Shown here in pieces: positions 1-5,400 of a stretch of DNA of 5,422 nt. The notes under the pieces were generated by a model. The model searched no databases and had not been told where the DNA came from. It saw only the letters and a program-made list of their open reading frames with translations. Numbering within the stretch: position 1 is the first letter of the stretch; each line of letters opens with the position of its first letter. Source of the stretch: an uncultured Lachnospiraceae bacterium (GTDB lineage: Bacteria > Bacillota > Clostridia > Lachnospirales > Lachnospiraceae); the NCBI GenBank assembly GCA_944376975.1, contig CALWEE010000126.1:1-5422 (forward strand), given 5' to 3'. The translations under genes and the position numbers were made by a program.

Positions 1-417
1 GATCAGGTGCCCGGAGCAGGGGCGGCCGGCGGCCTGGGCGCCGCTTTGATGGCCTTTTTCGGCGGCCAGCTGCGCTCCGGTATCGAGACGGTGCTGGATC
101 TGATCGGTTTTGATAAGCGGCTGGAAGGCGTGGATCTGGTGGTGACCGGCGAAGGCGCCGCTGACTGGCAGTCCGTTTTCGGAAAAGTCATGCAGGGCGT
201 AGGTTCCCACTGCAAAGCTTTCGGCATTCCGGCCGTCGCCATCGTGGGCAGCATGGGGCCGGGAGCGGAAGACATATTCGATCACGGCATCGCGTCCATC
301 ATGACCACGGTCAATGGGGTCATGCCCCTTAATGAAGCCCTTTCCCGGGCAGACGAGCTTTACCTGAGCGCCGCACGGAGACTGTTCCGGCTGCTGCGGG
401 CAGGCAAAGCCCTTTGA
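1..417 (+). CDS. Class I glycerate kinase, C-terminal part (5' end outside the window)
   Basis: This is the last 138 codons of a glycerate kinase of the GarK/GlxK family, which phosphorylates D-glycerate with ATP in the cytoplasm and feeds the product into lower glycolysis. The frame is open from base 1 and ends at TGA 415-417. Family landmarks seen in order, counted from the first window codon, are the glycine-rich PGAGAAGGLGAAL segment (4-16), the LVVTGEG strand with the following D-x-Q (46-57), and GSMGPGAEDIFDHGI near residue 81, matching the family's G-S-x-G-P-G-x-x-x-x-(Y/F)-D-H-G-I block. One oddity: the usual GEGR-x-D-x-Q reads GEGAADWQ here, so the arginine is replaced by alanine. 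Full-length enzymes are about 370-380 residues, so roughly 240 are missing to the left. The gene converges on the LysR gene with 7 bp between stops, and no strong terminator lies between them. The assignment is secure; the 2- or 3-phosphoglycerate specificity cannot be read from this part. Confidence 0.93.
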   Translation, partial: DQVPGAGAAGGLGAALMAFFGGQLRSGIETVLDLIGFDKRLEGVDLVVTGEGAADWQSVFGKVMQGVGSHCKAFGIPAVAIVGSMGPGAEDIFDHGIASIMTTVNGVMPLNEALSRADELYLSAARRLFRLLRAGKAL

Positions 418-424
418 CCGGCTT

Positions 425-1309
425 TTAAAGGTAGGCCTCTTTGAGGCATTTAAGAAAGACAGCCGCGGGTTTGGAAAAGATCTGATATTTTTTCCAGACG
501 ATAAATCCGGGCGCTTCCAGACGGGGAGAGCAGGGGCGGAAGCACAGGTCGCTTCCCCGGGTGTTGATGAGCTTATCAAAGCACAGCGCGTATCCCAGCC
601 CTTCGTTGACAAGAAGGGAAGCGTTGAATACAAGATTGTAGGTGGCGACCACGTTGAGTTTCGACAAGTCCCGTTTCAGCCACCGGCCCAGATGATGGTC
701 ATCTCCCCGTTGGTGGGAGATGATCAGCGGCTGATCCCACAGATCTTCCGGACAGATCACTTCTTTTTGAGCCAGGGGCGCGTCCCTGCGCATCAGTACA
801 CCCCATGTATCCTTGACCGGAAGGGGTATCGCTTCATATTTTCGCGTATCCACGCTGCCAAAAAGCAGGCCGAAGTCGATCAGGCCCTTATCCAGATATT
901 CAAGCACATATTCCGCGTTGCCGCTGGAAATATGATAATGGATATCCGGATATTTTTTTTGCAGCGACCGGGCGACGCGGGCAAACAGGCGGATGATATC
1001 TGTTTCGCCGGCGCCGATGTAAATATCTCCGATGACGGTCTCGTCCGACCGGCTGATCTCATCTTCCGTTTTTTTCACAAGGGAAAGGATCTCCTCCGCC
1101 CGCTTTTTCAGGATCATGCCTTCTTCTGTCAGCGTGACTTTGCGGGAACCTTTTGAACCCCGTATAAGAAGCTGTTTTCCCAGTTCCTGCTCGGCCAGCT
1201 TAAGCTGGGTGGAGAGGGCGGGCTGGGAGATGTGGAGCGACTGGGCGGCGGCGGAAATGCTTTGTTCCCGGGCGACCGCCAGAAAATAGTTGAGCAGACG
1301 CAGTTCCAT
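425..1309 (-). CDS. LysR-type transcriptional regulator
   Basis: A complete 294-aa LysR-family regulator, the usual length for the family. Residues 1-62 form the winged helix-turn-helix: LNYFLAVAREQSISAAAQSL, then HISQPALSTQLKLAEQELG as the recognition region, then the wing with VTLTEEG at 58-64. A linker helix follows (about 65-90), and residues from about 92 (GDIYIGAGET) to the end form the periplasmic-binding-protein-like effector domain, including LIDFGLLFGSVD. ATG at 1307-1309 is preceded at 7 nt by AAAGGAGG (1317-1324 on the complement), which fixes the start. Proteins of this type bind T-N11-A dyads as tetramers and often regulate the gene divergent from them as well as themselves. Here the divergent partner is the small protein/DUF3737 unit, and dyads lie between. 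The glycerate kinase gene is convergent, so it is a less likely direct target. The effector is unknown. Confidence 0.95.
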   Translation of the reverse strand: MELRLLNYFLAVAREQSISAAAQSLHISQPALSTQLKLAEQELGKQLLIRGSKGSRKVTLTEEGMILKKRAEEILSLVKKTEDEISRSDETVIGDIYIGAGETDIIRLFARVARSLQKKYPDIHYHISSGNAEYVLEYLDKGLIDFGLLFGSVDTRKYEAIPLPVKDTWGVLMRRDAPLAQKEVICPEDLWDQPLIISHQRGDDHHLGRWLKRDLSKLNVVATYNLVFNASLLVNEGLGYALCFDKLINTRGSDLCFRPCSPRLEAPGFIVWKKYQIFSKPAAVFLKCLKEAYL

Positions 1310-1344
1310 TAAACGACCTCCTTTGAACGTATGAGCCTGTCTTT

Positions 1345-1373
1345 AGTATAACGGACAATTCCATAAAATTCAA
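1345..1373 (-). promoter_or_regulatory. Promoter of the LysR gene
   Basis: Read on the minus strand this is TTGAAT (1368-1373), a 17-bp spacer, then TATACT (1345-1350). It matches the sigma-A consensus at 4 of 6 and 5 of 6 positions with ideal spacing. The predicted start near 1338 would give a leader of about 29 nt carrying AAAGGAGG before the ATG at 1309. The -35 box touches the edge of the dyad at 1373-1390, so a protein bound there could affect this promoter. Confidence 0.6.
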
Positions 1374-1390
1374 TTATAGATATGGATAAT
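1373..1390. promoter_or_regulatory. Candidate LysR-family operator, distal dyad
   Basis: ATTAT, 8 nt, ATAAT is a perfect 5-bp inverted repeat that contains T-N11-A pairs (1374/1386 and 1377/1389). Its centre is about 54 bp upstream of the predicted + strand transcription start, near where LysR-type recognition sites usually lie. The surroundings are AT-rich, so such a short dyad could be chance; the call rests on position between a LysR gene and its divergent neighbour. Confidence 0.4.
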
Positions 1391-1399
1391 ATATAAGTA

Positions 1400-1413
1400 T
1401 TTGCTTTAGCAAA
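1400..1413. promoter_or_regulatory. Candidate operator dyad overlapping the -35 box
   Basis: TTTGCT-TT-AGCAAA is a perfect 6-bp inverted repeat, with T-N11-A at 1400/1412 and 1401/1413. It covers the -35 hexamer (1401-1406) of the forward promoter, and its centre is 25 bp from the centre of the other dyad. In the classic LysR-type layout a distal recognition site is paired with a site near -35, and this pair resembles that arrangement. Which protein binds is inferred. Confidence 0.45.
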
Positions 1414-1429
1414 CAGGGCGGCATATACT
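1401..1429 (+). promoter_or_regulatory. Promoter of the small-protein/DUF3737 unit
   Basis: TTGCTT (1401-1406), a 17-bp spacer, then TATACT (1424-1429). The -10 is good (5 of 6) and the -35 is weak (3 of 6), as expected for a promoter that needs an activator. Transcription would start near 1436, about 30 nt before the chosen ATG at 1467. The -35 lies inside the 1400-1413 dyad. Confidence 0.55.
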
Positions 1430-1451
1430 GACAGTAAGAGAAGAACAGATC

Positions 1452-1458
1452 AAAGGAG
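1452..1458 (+). promoter_or_regulatory. Ribosome binding site that decides the start of the small protein
   Basis: AAAGGAG ends 2 nt before the ATG at 1461 but 8 nt before the ATG at 1467. Normal Shine-Dalgarno spacing favours 1467. Confidence 0.65.
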
Positions 1459-1466
1459 CCATGAAA

Positions 1467-1760
1467 ATGAAGAAGATCGGGCAGCAGGCTTATGGTTACA
1501 CAGTGGCCGGAAATCTTAAAGACGCCGGATGCGGCGCGAAGATGACAGAACTTTTTTTAAAGCTTGAGGCGGAAGGCCGGACCCAGGAGCAGCTGGAAAT
1601 GCTTGACCGGCACAGACAAAAGCTTCTGGATAAGATCCACGCGGATGAAAAAAAGATCGATCGTCTCGATTATCTGGCCTATCGGCTCCGGACGGAGAAA
1701 AGGGAAAAGGAAGCAGACGGGAGGAACAGCCATGGAAAAGATAAACGGTCGGACATTTGA
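1467..1760 (+). CDS. Small helical protein of unknown function, first gene of the DUF3737 unit
   Basis: A 97-aa protein I cannot assign to a named family. It begins MKKIGQQAYGYTVAG, followed by a helical segment (CGAKMTELFLKLEAEGRT, about 22-39). A long charged helix, probably a coiled coil (about 40-75), contains LDRHRQKLLDKIHADEKKID and ends in LDYLAYRL. The last 20 or so residues are highly charged and likely disordered. There is no signal peptide, membrane segment or metal motif. The heptad-like leucine/isoleucine spacing recalls the C-terminal dimerisation helix of MerR-type regulators, but no DNA-binding helix-turn-helix is visible, so that is only a resemblance. ATG 1461 is possible (99 aa) but sits too close to the ribosome binding site. 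The 3' end overlaps the next gene by 29 nt in another frame, suggesting translational coupling. It is the first gene downstream of the regulated promoter. A structural or regulatory partner of the DUF3737 protein is a guess. Confidence 0.75.
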   Translation: MKKIGQQAYGYTVAGNLKDAGCGAKMTELFLKLEAEGRTQEQLEMLDRHRQKLLDKIHADEKKIDRLDYLAYRLRTEKREKEADGRNSHGKDKRSDI

Positions 1761-2592
1761 CGAGGAGAGGGCCCTTTATGGACGCGAAGACATTTATGTG
1801 ACAGACTGCCGGTTCGACGGCCCGGCGGATGGGGAAAGCGCTTTTAAAGAGTGCCGGAACGCGCGGGTGGAACATAGCTTTTTCAACCTCCGGTATCCGT
1901 TTTGGCATGTCCGGGGACTGACGATAAACGATTGCGAGATGACGTCGGCGTGCCGGGCGGCTTTGTGGTATTCGCAGCGCGTCGAAGTGGCCGATACCGC
2001 GCTGCATGGCATAAAAGCGCTGCGGGAATGTGCCGACGTCCACGTGAAAAACTGTGATATCCGCTCAACGGAATTCGGCTGGTCCGTCCGGGGGATACGG
2101 ATGGAAGACAGCGACGCGCGGGGCGAATACTTTATGATGCGGAGCGAAGGACTGCGTTTGGATCATGTAAACCTTACGGGGAAATATTCGTTCCAGTATA
2201 TCCGGGACGCCGTGCTTGACAACTGCGTTCTTGACACAAAAGACGCGTTTTGGCACGCGAAAAACGTGACGGTGAGAAACAGCGTGATCCAAGGCGCGTA
2301 CCTGGCCTGGTACAGCGAAAACGTCACGTTTGAAAACTGCCGGATCACAGGGACGCAGCCTTTATGCTATTGCAAAGGATTAAAACTGATCGACTGCGAG
2401 ATGACCGGCTGCGATCTGGCCTTTGAACGTTCGGAAGTGGAAGCGGATATCCTCACGCCGGTGATCAGCGTCAAAAATCCGCTGTCCGGCCATATCCGGC
2501 TTCCGGAGGTGGGCGAAGTCATCCGGGATATCGACGGAGCAAACGGCCGGGTTAAGATCCGGAAAAATCCGACGCGTCAGATCTGCGCCTGA
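1732..2592 (+). CDS. DUF3737 family protein, right-handed beta-helix
   Basis: A 286-aa protein that I recognise as DUF3737, a family of unknown biochemical function and about this length. After the start MEKINGRTFDEERALYG, the chain is built almost wholly of repeats about 19 residues long, each with a strand of the form V-x-V-x-(N/D)-C/S-x-(I/L/M) followed by a turn rich in W, Y, F and S. Examples are VHVKNCDIRSTEFGWSVRG, VTVRNSVIQGAYLAWYSEN and VTFENCRITGTQPLCYCKG. Such periodicity is typical of a pectate-lyase-like parallel beta-helix. There is no signal peptide, so it is probably cytoplasmic. ATG 1732 is preceded at 7 nt by GGGAGG (1719-1724); the frame is open further upstream (to ATG 1564), but that part only overlaps the preceding gene. 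It overlaps that gene by 29 nt and probably shares its LysR-linked promoter. Some beta-helix proteins act on polysaccharides, but no catalytic site can be named here. Confidence 0.9.
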   Translation: MEKINGRTFDEERALYGREDIYVTDCRFDGPADGESAFKECRNARVEHSFFNLRYPFWHVRGLTINDCEMTSACRAALWYSQRVEVADTALHGIKALRECADVHVKNCDIRSTEFGWSVRGIRMEDSDARGEYFMMRSEGLRLDHVNLTGKYSFQYIRDAVLDNCVLDTKDAFWHAKNVTVRNSVIQGAYLAWYSENVTFENCRITGTQPLCYCKGLKLIDCEMTGCDLAFERSEVEADILTPVISVKNPLSGHIRLPEVGEVIRDIDGANGRVKIRKNPTRQICA

Positions 2593-2657
2593 GCATAAAA
2601 CAGGGCGGCGGACGTATTTATAAATAAAGGGGGGATGCTGTAGAAAACAGATATGCG

Positions 2658-2666
2658 AGAAGGAGG
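2658..2666 (+). promoter_or_regulatory. Ribosome binding site that decides the start of the TraX-like gene
   Basis: AGAAGGAGG ends 1 nt before ATG 2668 and 7 nt before ATG 2674, and it lies downstream of the in-frame ATG 2653. Spacing makes 2674 the likely start; the upstream residues MREGGMF are the translated ribosome binding site itself. Confidence 0.7.
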
Positions 2667-2673
2667 AATGTTT

Positions 2674-3420
2674 ATGTATGATCAGGGATGCTGCGGATGT
2701 ATGCCGTTGAAAAAGACAGGATGGGCATGGAGCCTGAACGCCAATCAGCTGAAGCTGATCGCCATACTGGCGATGGTCACGGACCACTGCGCGGTGGTTT
2801 TTACGCAGGCGGAGTCCGACTATGTGTGGATCCTGCGCATGATCGGCCGTATGACGGCGCCCATCATGTGTTTTTTTATCGCGGAAGGCTATGCCCATAC
2901 GTCCAATATACGAAAATACGCCGGTCGGCTGCTGGCCATGGCGGTCCTTGCCCACATTCCCCATAATCTTTGTTTCGGGTATGATCCGTGGGCGTTCTGG
3001 CAGGCGACGGACGTGCTGTTTTCCCTGTTTTTTGGCCTGATAGCCCTGGCCGCGTGGGAAAGCGGAAGGCTTATGGCCTGGCAGAAAGGGGCCGTCCTTC
3101 TTCTGTGCCTGGCATTATCGTATTCGGCGGACTGGAATTATATCGCGGTCTTGTGGATCCTGTTTTTCGGTATCTTCCGGGACCGGCCCCAAAAGCGGCT
3201 TACAGCCTATCTGGCGGTCGCGGCCCTTTATCTGTTCCAGCCGCTGGTGTACGCGACGACCATCCCGGATATCAGCCGTCTGGGTGTTTTGCTCGCCGTT
3301 CCCCTTCTTGCCATGTACCGAGGGGAACGGGGACGGAAAAACGCGCTGACCAAATGGGGATTTTACATGTTTTATCCGGCCCATCTCCTGATACTCTGGG
3401 GGATAAGCCGGATGCTGTAA
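2674..3420 (+). CDS. TraX-family multi-pass membrane protein (putative acyltransferase)
   Basis: A 248-aa integral membrane protein of the TraX family, named after the F-plasmid protein needed for N-acetylation of F pilin; chromosomal members in Firmicutes have no known substrate. Landmarks are LNANQLKLIAILAMVTDH (21-38), with the family's D37-H38 pair at the end of the first membrane helix; then the R-x-x-G-R-x-x-x-P motif (55-63) leading into FFIAEGYAHT (67-76), with a conserved R-x-x-x-Y-x-x-R-L (80-86 region); and the C-terminal FYMFYPAHLLIL, matching the family's F-Y-P-x-H end. Seven to nine hydrophobic helices cover most of the chain. The short N-terminus before helix 1 has an unusual CCGC cluster (residues 6-9). 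It follows DUF3737 by 81 nt on the same strand with no clear terminator or promoter between, so it may be cotranscribed. No conjugation or pilus gene is near, so a role in pilin acetylation is not supported. Confidence 0.9.
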   Translation: MYDQGCCGCMPLKKTGWAWSLNANQLKLIAILAMVTDHCAVVFTQAESDYVWILRMIGRMTAPIMCFFIAEGYAHTSNIRKYAGRLLAMAVLAHIPHNLCFGYDPWAFWQATDVLFSLFFGLIALAAWESGRLMAWQKGAVLLLCLALSYSADWNYIAVLWILFFGIFRDRPQKRLTAYLAVAALYLFQPLVYATTIPDISRLGVLLAVPLLAMYRGERGRKNALTKWGFYMFYPAHLLILWGISRML

Positions 3421-3433
3421 AGGATGTCTGGGC

Positions 3434-3955
3434 CTACACGCGGACGATATAATCGGCTTTGCGCTTTTTAGGTTCGGGCGCATCGCCGGCCGGATAACCG
3501 AGGATACAGTGGCCGATCCCCACGTAATTGTCCGGGATGCCCCACAGCTTTTTAAGCTTTTTGCCCTCGGGGAGATTGAAGACTTCCCTTGCCCGGTGGA
3601 TCCAGCAGGAACCCAGGCCGACGGCGTAGGCGGCCAAAAGCATATTGCCAAGGACGAGGGAACCGTCTTCCACGCACGTTGTCCGGTCCCTGTCGCCAAA
3701 TACGATCAGGACGGTGGGCGCGCCGTAGAACGGGTCGTTCGCGGTGCCCATGACCTGGGCGTTGAGTTTGGAAAGCCGGGCGATCAGGTCTTTGTCCTGT
3801 ACGACGACGATCTTCGGGCTTTGAAGGCCCATGCCTGTGGGCGCGTAGGTCCCGGCTTCCAGCACCAGATCCAGTTCTTCGTCGGTGATCTGGTCCGGCT
3901 TATAAGCGCGGATGCTCCGACGTTCTTTTATGCTGTTTAATGTTTCCTGTTTCAT
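3434..3955 (-). CDS. Nitroreductase family FMN-dependent oxidoreductase
   Basis: A 173-aa flavoprotein of the small nitroreductase family, which uses FMN and NAD(P)H to reduce nitro compounds, quinones or related substrates in the cytoplasm. The N-terminal RRSIRAY (12-18) is the usual FMN-phosphate-binding signature, followed by LVLEAGTYAPTG (30-41). A second block, DGSLVLGNMLLAAYAVGLGSCWIHRA (97-122, given here for its D97, N104, G113-G115 and W118), matches the family's dimer and FMN contact region. The C-terminal IGHCILGYPAG corresponds to the usual G-Y-P motif. The length is normal for short members. The start is ATG at 3953-3955 with AGGAGG 8 nt upstream (3964-3969); a GTG at 3962-3964 overlaps that site and is rejected. 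It converges on the TraX gene with 13 bp between stops and diverges from the aldo/keto reductase. The natural substrate is unknown. Confidence 0.93.
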   Translation of the reverse strand: MKQETLNSIKERRSIRAYKPDQITDEELDLVLEAGTYAPTGMGLQSPKIVVVQDKDLIARLSKLNAQVMGTANDPFYGAPTVLIVFGDRDRTTCVEDGSLVLGNMLLAAYAVGLGSCWIHRAREVFNLPEGKKLKKLWGIPDNYVGIGHCILGYPAGDAPEPKKRKADYIVRV

Positions 3956-3963
3956 AACGAACA

Positions 3964-3969
3964 CCTCCT
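3964..3969 (-). promoter_or_regulatory. Ribosome binding site that decides the nitroreductase start
   Basis: On the minus strand AGGAGG lies 8 nt before ATG 3955. An in-frame GTG (3962-3964) touches this site, so it cannot be served by it. Confidence 0.7.
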
Positions 3970-3980
3970 GTCATGATTTT

Positions 3981-4013
3981 ATTATACGCTTATCCGGCAA
4001 AATGCGGTATACT
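3981..4013. promoter_or_regulatory. Divergent promoter region between nitroreductase and aldo/keto reductase
   Basis: The 82-bp gap holds two -10 boxes pointing outward: a perfect TATAAT for the nitroreductase (minus strand, 3981-3986) and TATACT for the aldo/keto reductase (plus strand, 4008-4013). Neither has a recognisable -35 at 16-18 bp, and each -35 position falls on or near the other promoter's -10, so the two polymerase sites overlap. The imperfect dyad TATAC (3983-3987) / GTATA (4007-4011), with CCG / CGG inside it, could be a shared operator. Leaders would be about 20 nt each. The promoters are inferred from the -10 boxes alone. Confidence 0.45.
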
Positions 4014-4037
4014 AAAAATTAGAAGGAGGCTGATAAG

Positions 4038-5165
4038 ATGGAACGTTATTTAGGAGAAAGCGTACCGAAACTGGGATTCGGGCTGATGCGCCTGCCCGGG
4101 GAGGGCGACGTCATCGATATCGAACAGACGAAACAGATGGTGGACATGTTCATGGAAGCGGGTTTCCGGTATTTTGACACGGCCTACGGTTATGGAAACG
4201 GCGCGTCGGAGGCGGCGATAAAAGAAGCCCTCGTGGACCGGTATCCAAGGGAGTCGTTCCTGCTGGCCACCAAGCTTCCCGCCTGGGCCGGCGCGAAAAA
4301 TAAAGATGAAGCGCGGCAGATGTTCTATACATCTTTGGAGCGGACAGGCGCCGGTTATTTTGATTTTTACCTGCTCCACAACCTGGGCGAATCCCGCACC
4401 CATTTTTTTGACGATTACGGCATATGGGAGTTTTTGAAAGAGCGGAAGGAAGAGGGGCTGATACGCCATCTTGGTTTTTCCTTCCATGACAAGGCGGCCG
4501 TGCTGGATGAGATATTGAATGCCCATCCGGAGGCGGAGTTCGTCCAGCTCCAGATCAATTACGCCGATTGGGAAGCGCCGGAGATCGAATCAAGGAAATG
4601 CTACGAAACCGCGCGCAGGCACGGCAAGCCGGTGATCATCATGGAACCGGTGAAAGGCGGGAACCTGGCGGATCTTCCGGGAAAAGCCGGAGAGATCTTA
4701 AAGGCGGCGGCGCCGGACGCGTCCCAGTCGTCCTGGGCGATTCGCTTCGCCGCGTCCCTGGAGGGGATCATCACCGTGTTATCGGGTATGTCCAACGTGG
4801 AACAGATGGCGGACAACCTGTCCTATATGAAAGATTTCCAGCCGTTGGATGAGGCGGAACAGGCGACGATCCGTCAGGTGCAGGCGGCCCTTGCCGAATA
4901 TCCGACCGTGCCCTGCACGGCCTGCGCCTACTGCATGAAAGGCTGCCCGAAGAATATCGCCATATACGGCACGTTCCAGGCCGCCAATCTGTATACGCTG
5001 TTCGGCAACCTGGACGCGGCCAAAAGCAAGTACAACTGGAATACCCAAGGTCAGGGCCGGAGCAAAGCGTCGGAATGTATCCGATGCGGAAAGTGTGAAC
5101 AGGTTTGTCCCCAGCATATCCATATCCGGGAGGAACTTGCCAAAGCGGCGTCGGCGCTGGAATAA
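4038..5165 (+). CDS. Aldo/keto reductase with C-terminal two-[4Fe-4S] ferredoxin-like domain
   Basis: A 375-aa oxidoreductase. Residues 1 to about 285 are an aldo/keto reductase barrel: it opens VPKLGFGLMRLP, and the four catalytic residues of the family are all present as D47, Y52, K79 and H114 (in FDTAYGYG, ATKLP and FYLLHN). FSFHD (148-152), QINYADW and IIMEPVKGG follow in the usual order. The C-terminal domain has two CX2CX2CX3CP motifs (C293/C296/C299/C303 and C347/C350/C353/C357), each able to bind one [4Fe-4S] cluster. Members with this tail are common in anaerobic Firmicutes and may exchange electrons with ferredoxin or flavodoxin as well as NAD(P)H. ATG 4038 has GAAGGAGG 8 nt upstream. 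It is divergent from the nitroreductase and followed by a strong hairpin, so it is probably transcribed alone. The substrate is unknown. Confidence 0.95.
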   Translation: MERYLGESVPKLGFGLMRLPGEGDVIDIEQTKQMVDMFMEAGFRYFDTAYGYGNGASEAAIKEALVDRYPRESFLLATKLPAWAGAKNKDEARQMFYTSLERTGAGYFDFYLLHNLGESRTHFFDDYGIWEFLKERKEEGLIRHLGFSFHDKAAVLDEILNAHPEAEFVQLQINYADWEAPEIESRKCYETARRHGKPVIIMEPVKGGNLADLPGKAGEILKAAAPDASQSSWAIRFAASLEGIITVLSGMSNVEQMADNLSYMKDFQPLDEAEQATIRQVQAALAEYPTVPCTACAYCMKGCPKNIAIYGTFQAANLYTLFGNLDAAKSKYNWNTQGQGRSKASECIRCGKCEQVCPQHIHIREELAKAASALE

Positions 5166-5176
5166 AGTGGAATATG

Positions 5177-5223
5177 AAGGTGCCGCTCGATCATCATATG
5201 GTCCGATGATCGAGCGGCACCTT
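5177..5223 (+). terminator. Long perfect hairpin, probable terminator of the aldo/keto reductase gene
   Basis: Arms AAGGTGCCGCTCGATCATC (5177-5195) and GATGATCGAGCGGCACCTT (5205-5223) pair perfectly over 19 bp around a 9-nt loop, starting 11 nt after the stop codon. Position and stability suit a transcription terminator or mRNA end. The following CTTTATCATGG is a poor U-tract, so intrinsic termination is not certain; an RNA-stabilising 3' stem or a protein-binding palindrome are alternatives. Confidence 0.6.
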
Positions 5224-5236
5224 TATCATGGATGAG

Positions 5237-5399
5237 CAGCGCCTTTTTGATCTGCCTATACGGATGAAAATTGATCTTTTTGAAATGAAACCGTGCCTTT
5301 TTGAGGGCTATACGGATCAGAAACACATTTTCGATGATATAACCGTGCAACAACAGTGATTTGTACGGTTATACCAAGAAATTTCCCTTAGGAACCGTG
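5237..5399. repeat. Degenerate tandem repeat, period about 52 bp, in non-coding DNA
   Basis: AACCGTG recurs at 5289, 5341 and 5393, exactly 52 bp apart. The first two full units also share GCCTTTTTGA (5241-5250 and 5295-5304) and CTATACGGAT (5256-5265 and 5308-5317); the third has a diverged TACGGTT and AAGAAATTT at the matching place. The unit is thus roughly AACCGTGC, T-rich part, TACGG(A/T)T, A-rich part. I see no open frame with a ribosome binding site. The stretch from 5166 to the window end holds no convincing gene. Confidence 0.55.
5336..5375. other. Stem-loop inside the 52-bp repeats
   Basis: GATATAACCGTGCAA (5336-5350) pairs with TTGTACGGTTATACC (5361-5375) around a 10-nt loop. There are 13 contiguous pairs including one G-U, then one mismatch and a closing G-C. 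No T-run follows on either strand, so it is not a standard terminator. It could be part of a structured RNA, a mobile-element end or a protein site. Confidence 0.5.
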
Positions 5400-5400
5400 A

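Noticed and set aside
435..447. GCCTC-TTT-GAGGC hairpin near the glycerate kinase/LysR junction as a terminator
   Set aside because: Only 5 bp, inside the LysR coding sequence, with no T-run on either strand.
692..1156. Plus-strand open frame within the LysR gene
   Set aside because: Fully antisense to a well-recognised LysR protein and without family features.
1564..1731. Upstream extension of the DUF3737 frame to ATG 1564
   Set aside because: The added residues are a shadow of the small-protein gene; the family start MEKINGRTF at 1732 has a well-placed GGGAGG.
2616..2625. ATTTATAAAT palindrome as a separate promoter for the TraX gene
   Set aside because: It contains a possible -10 (TATAAA) but no -35 at a proper distance and no extended -10; left unassigned.
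2626..2643. Tiny leader ORF ATG-CTG-TAG after AAAGGGGGG
   Set aside because: Two codons with almost no spacing from the G-run; nothing supports translation.
2653..2673. ATG 2653 or 2668 as TraX start
   Set aside because: The only strong ribosome binding site (2658-2666) lies after the first and 1 nt before the second; 2674 has normal spacing.
2380..2964. Minus-strand open frame across the DUF3737/TraX junction
   Set aside because: Antisense to two recognised proteins, low-complexity composition, no ribosome binding site considered convincing.
3956..3964. GTG start for the nitroreductase
   Set aside because: The GTG overlaps the AGGAGG site that serves the ATG at 3955.
5051..5353. Minus-strand open frame of 100 codons covering the right-hand non-coding region
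   Set aside because: It would start at TTG with no ribosome binding site, runs through the 19-bp hairpin and ends inside the aldo/keto reductase gene on the other strand; no family resemblance.
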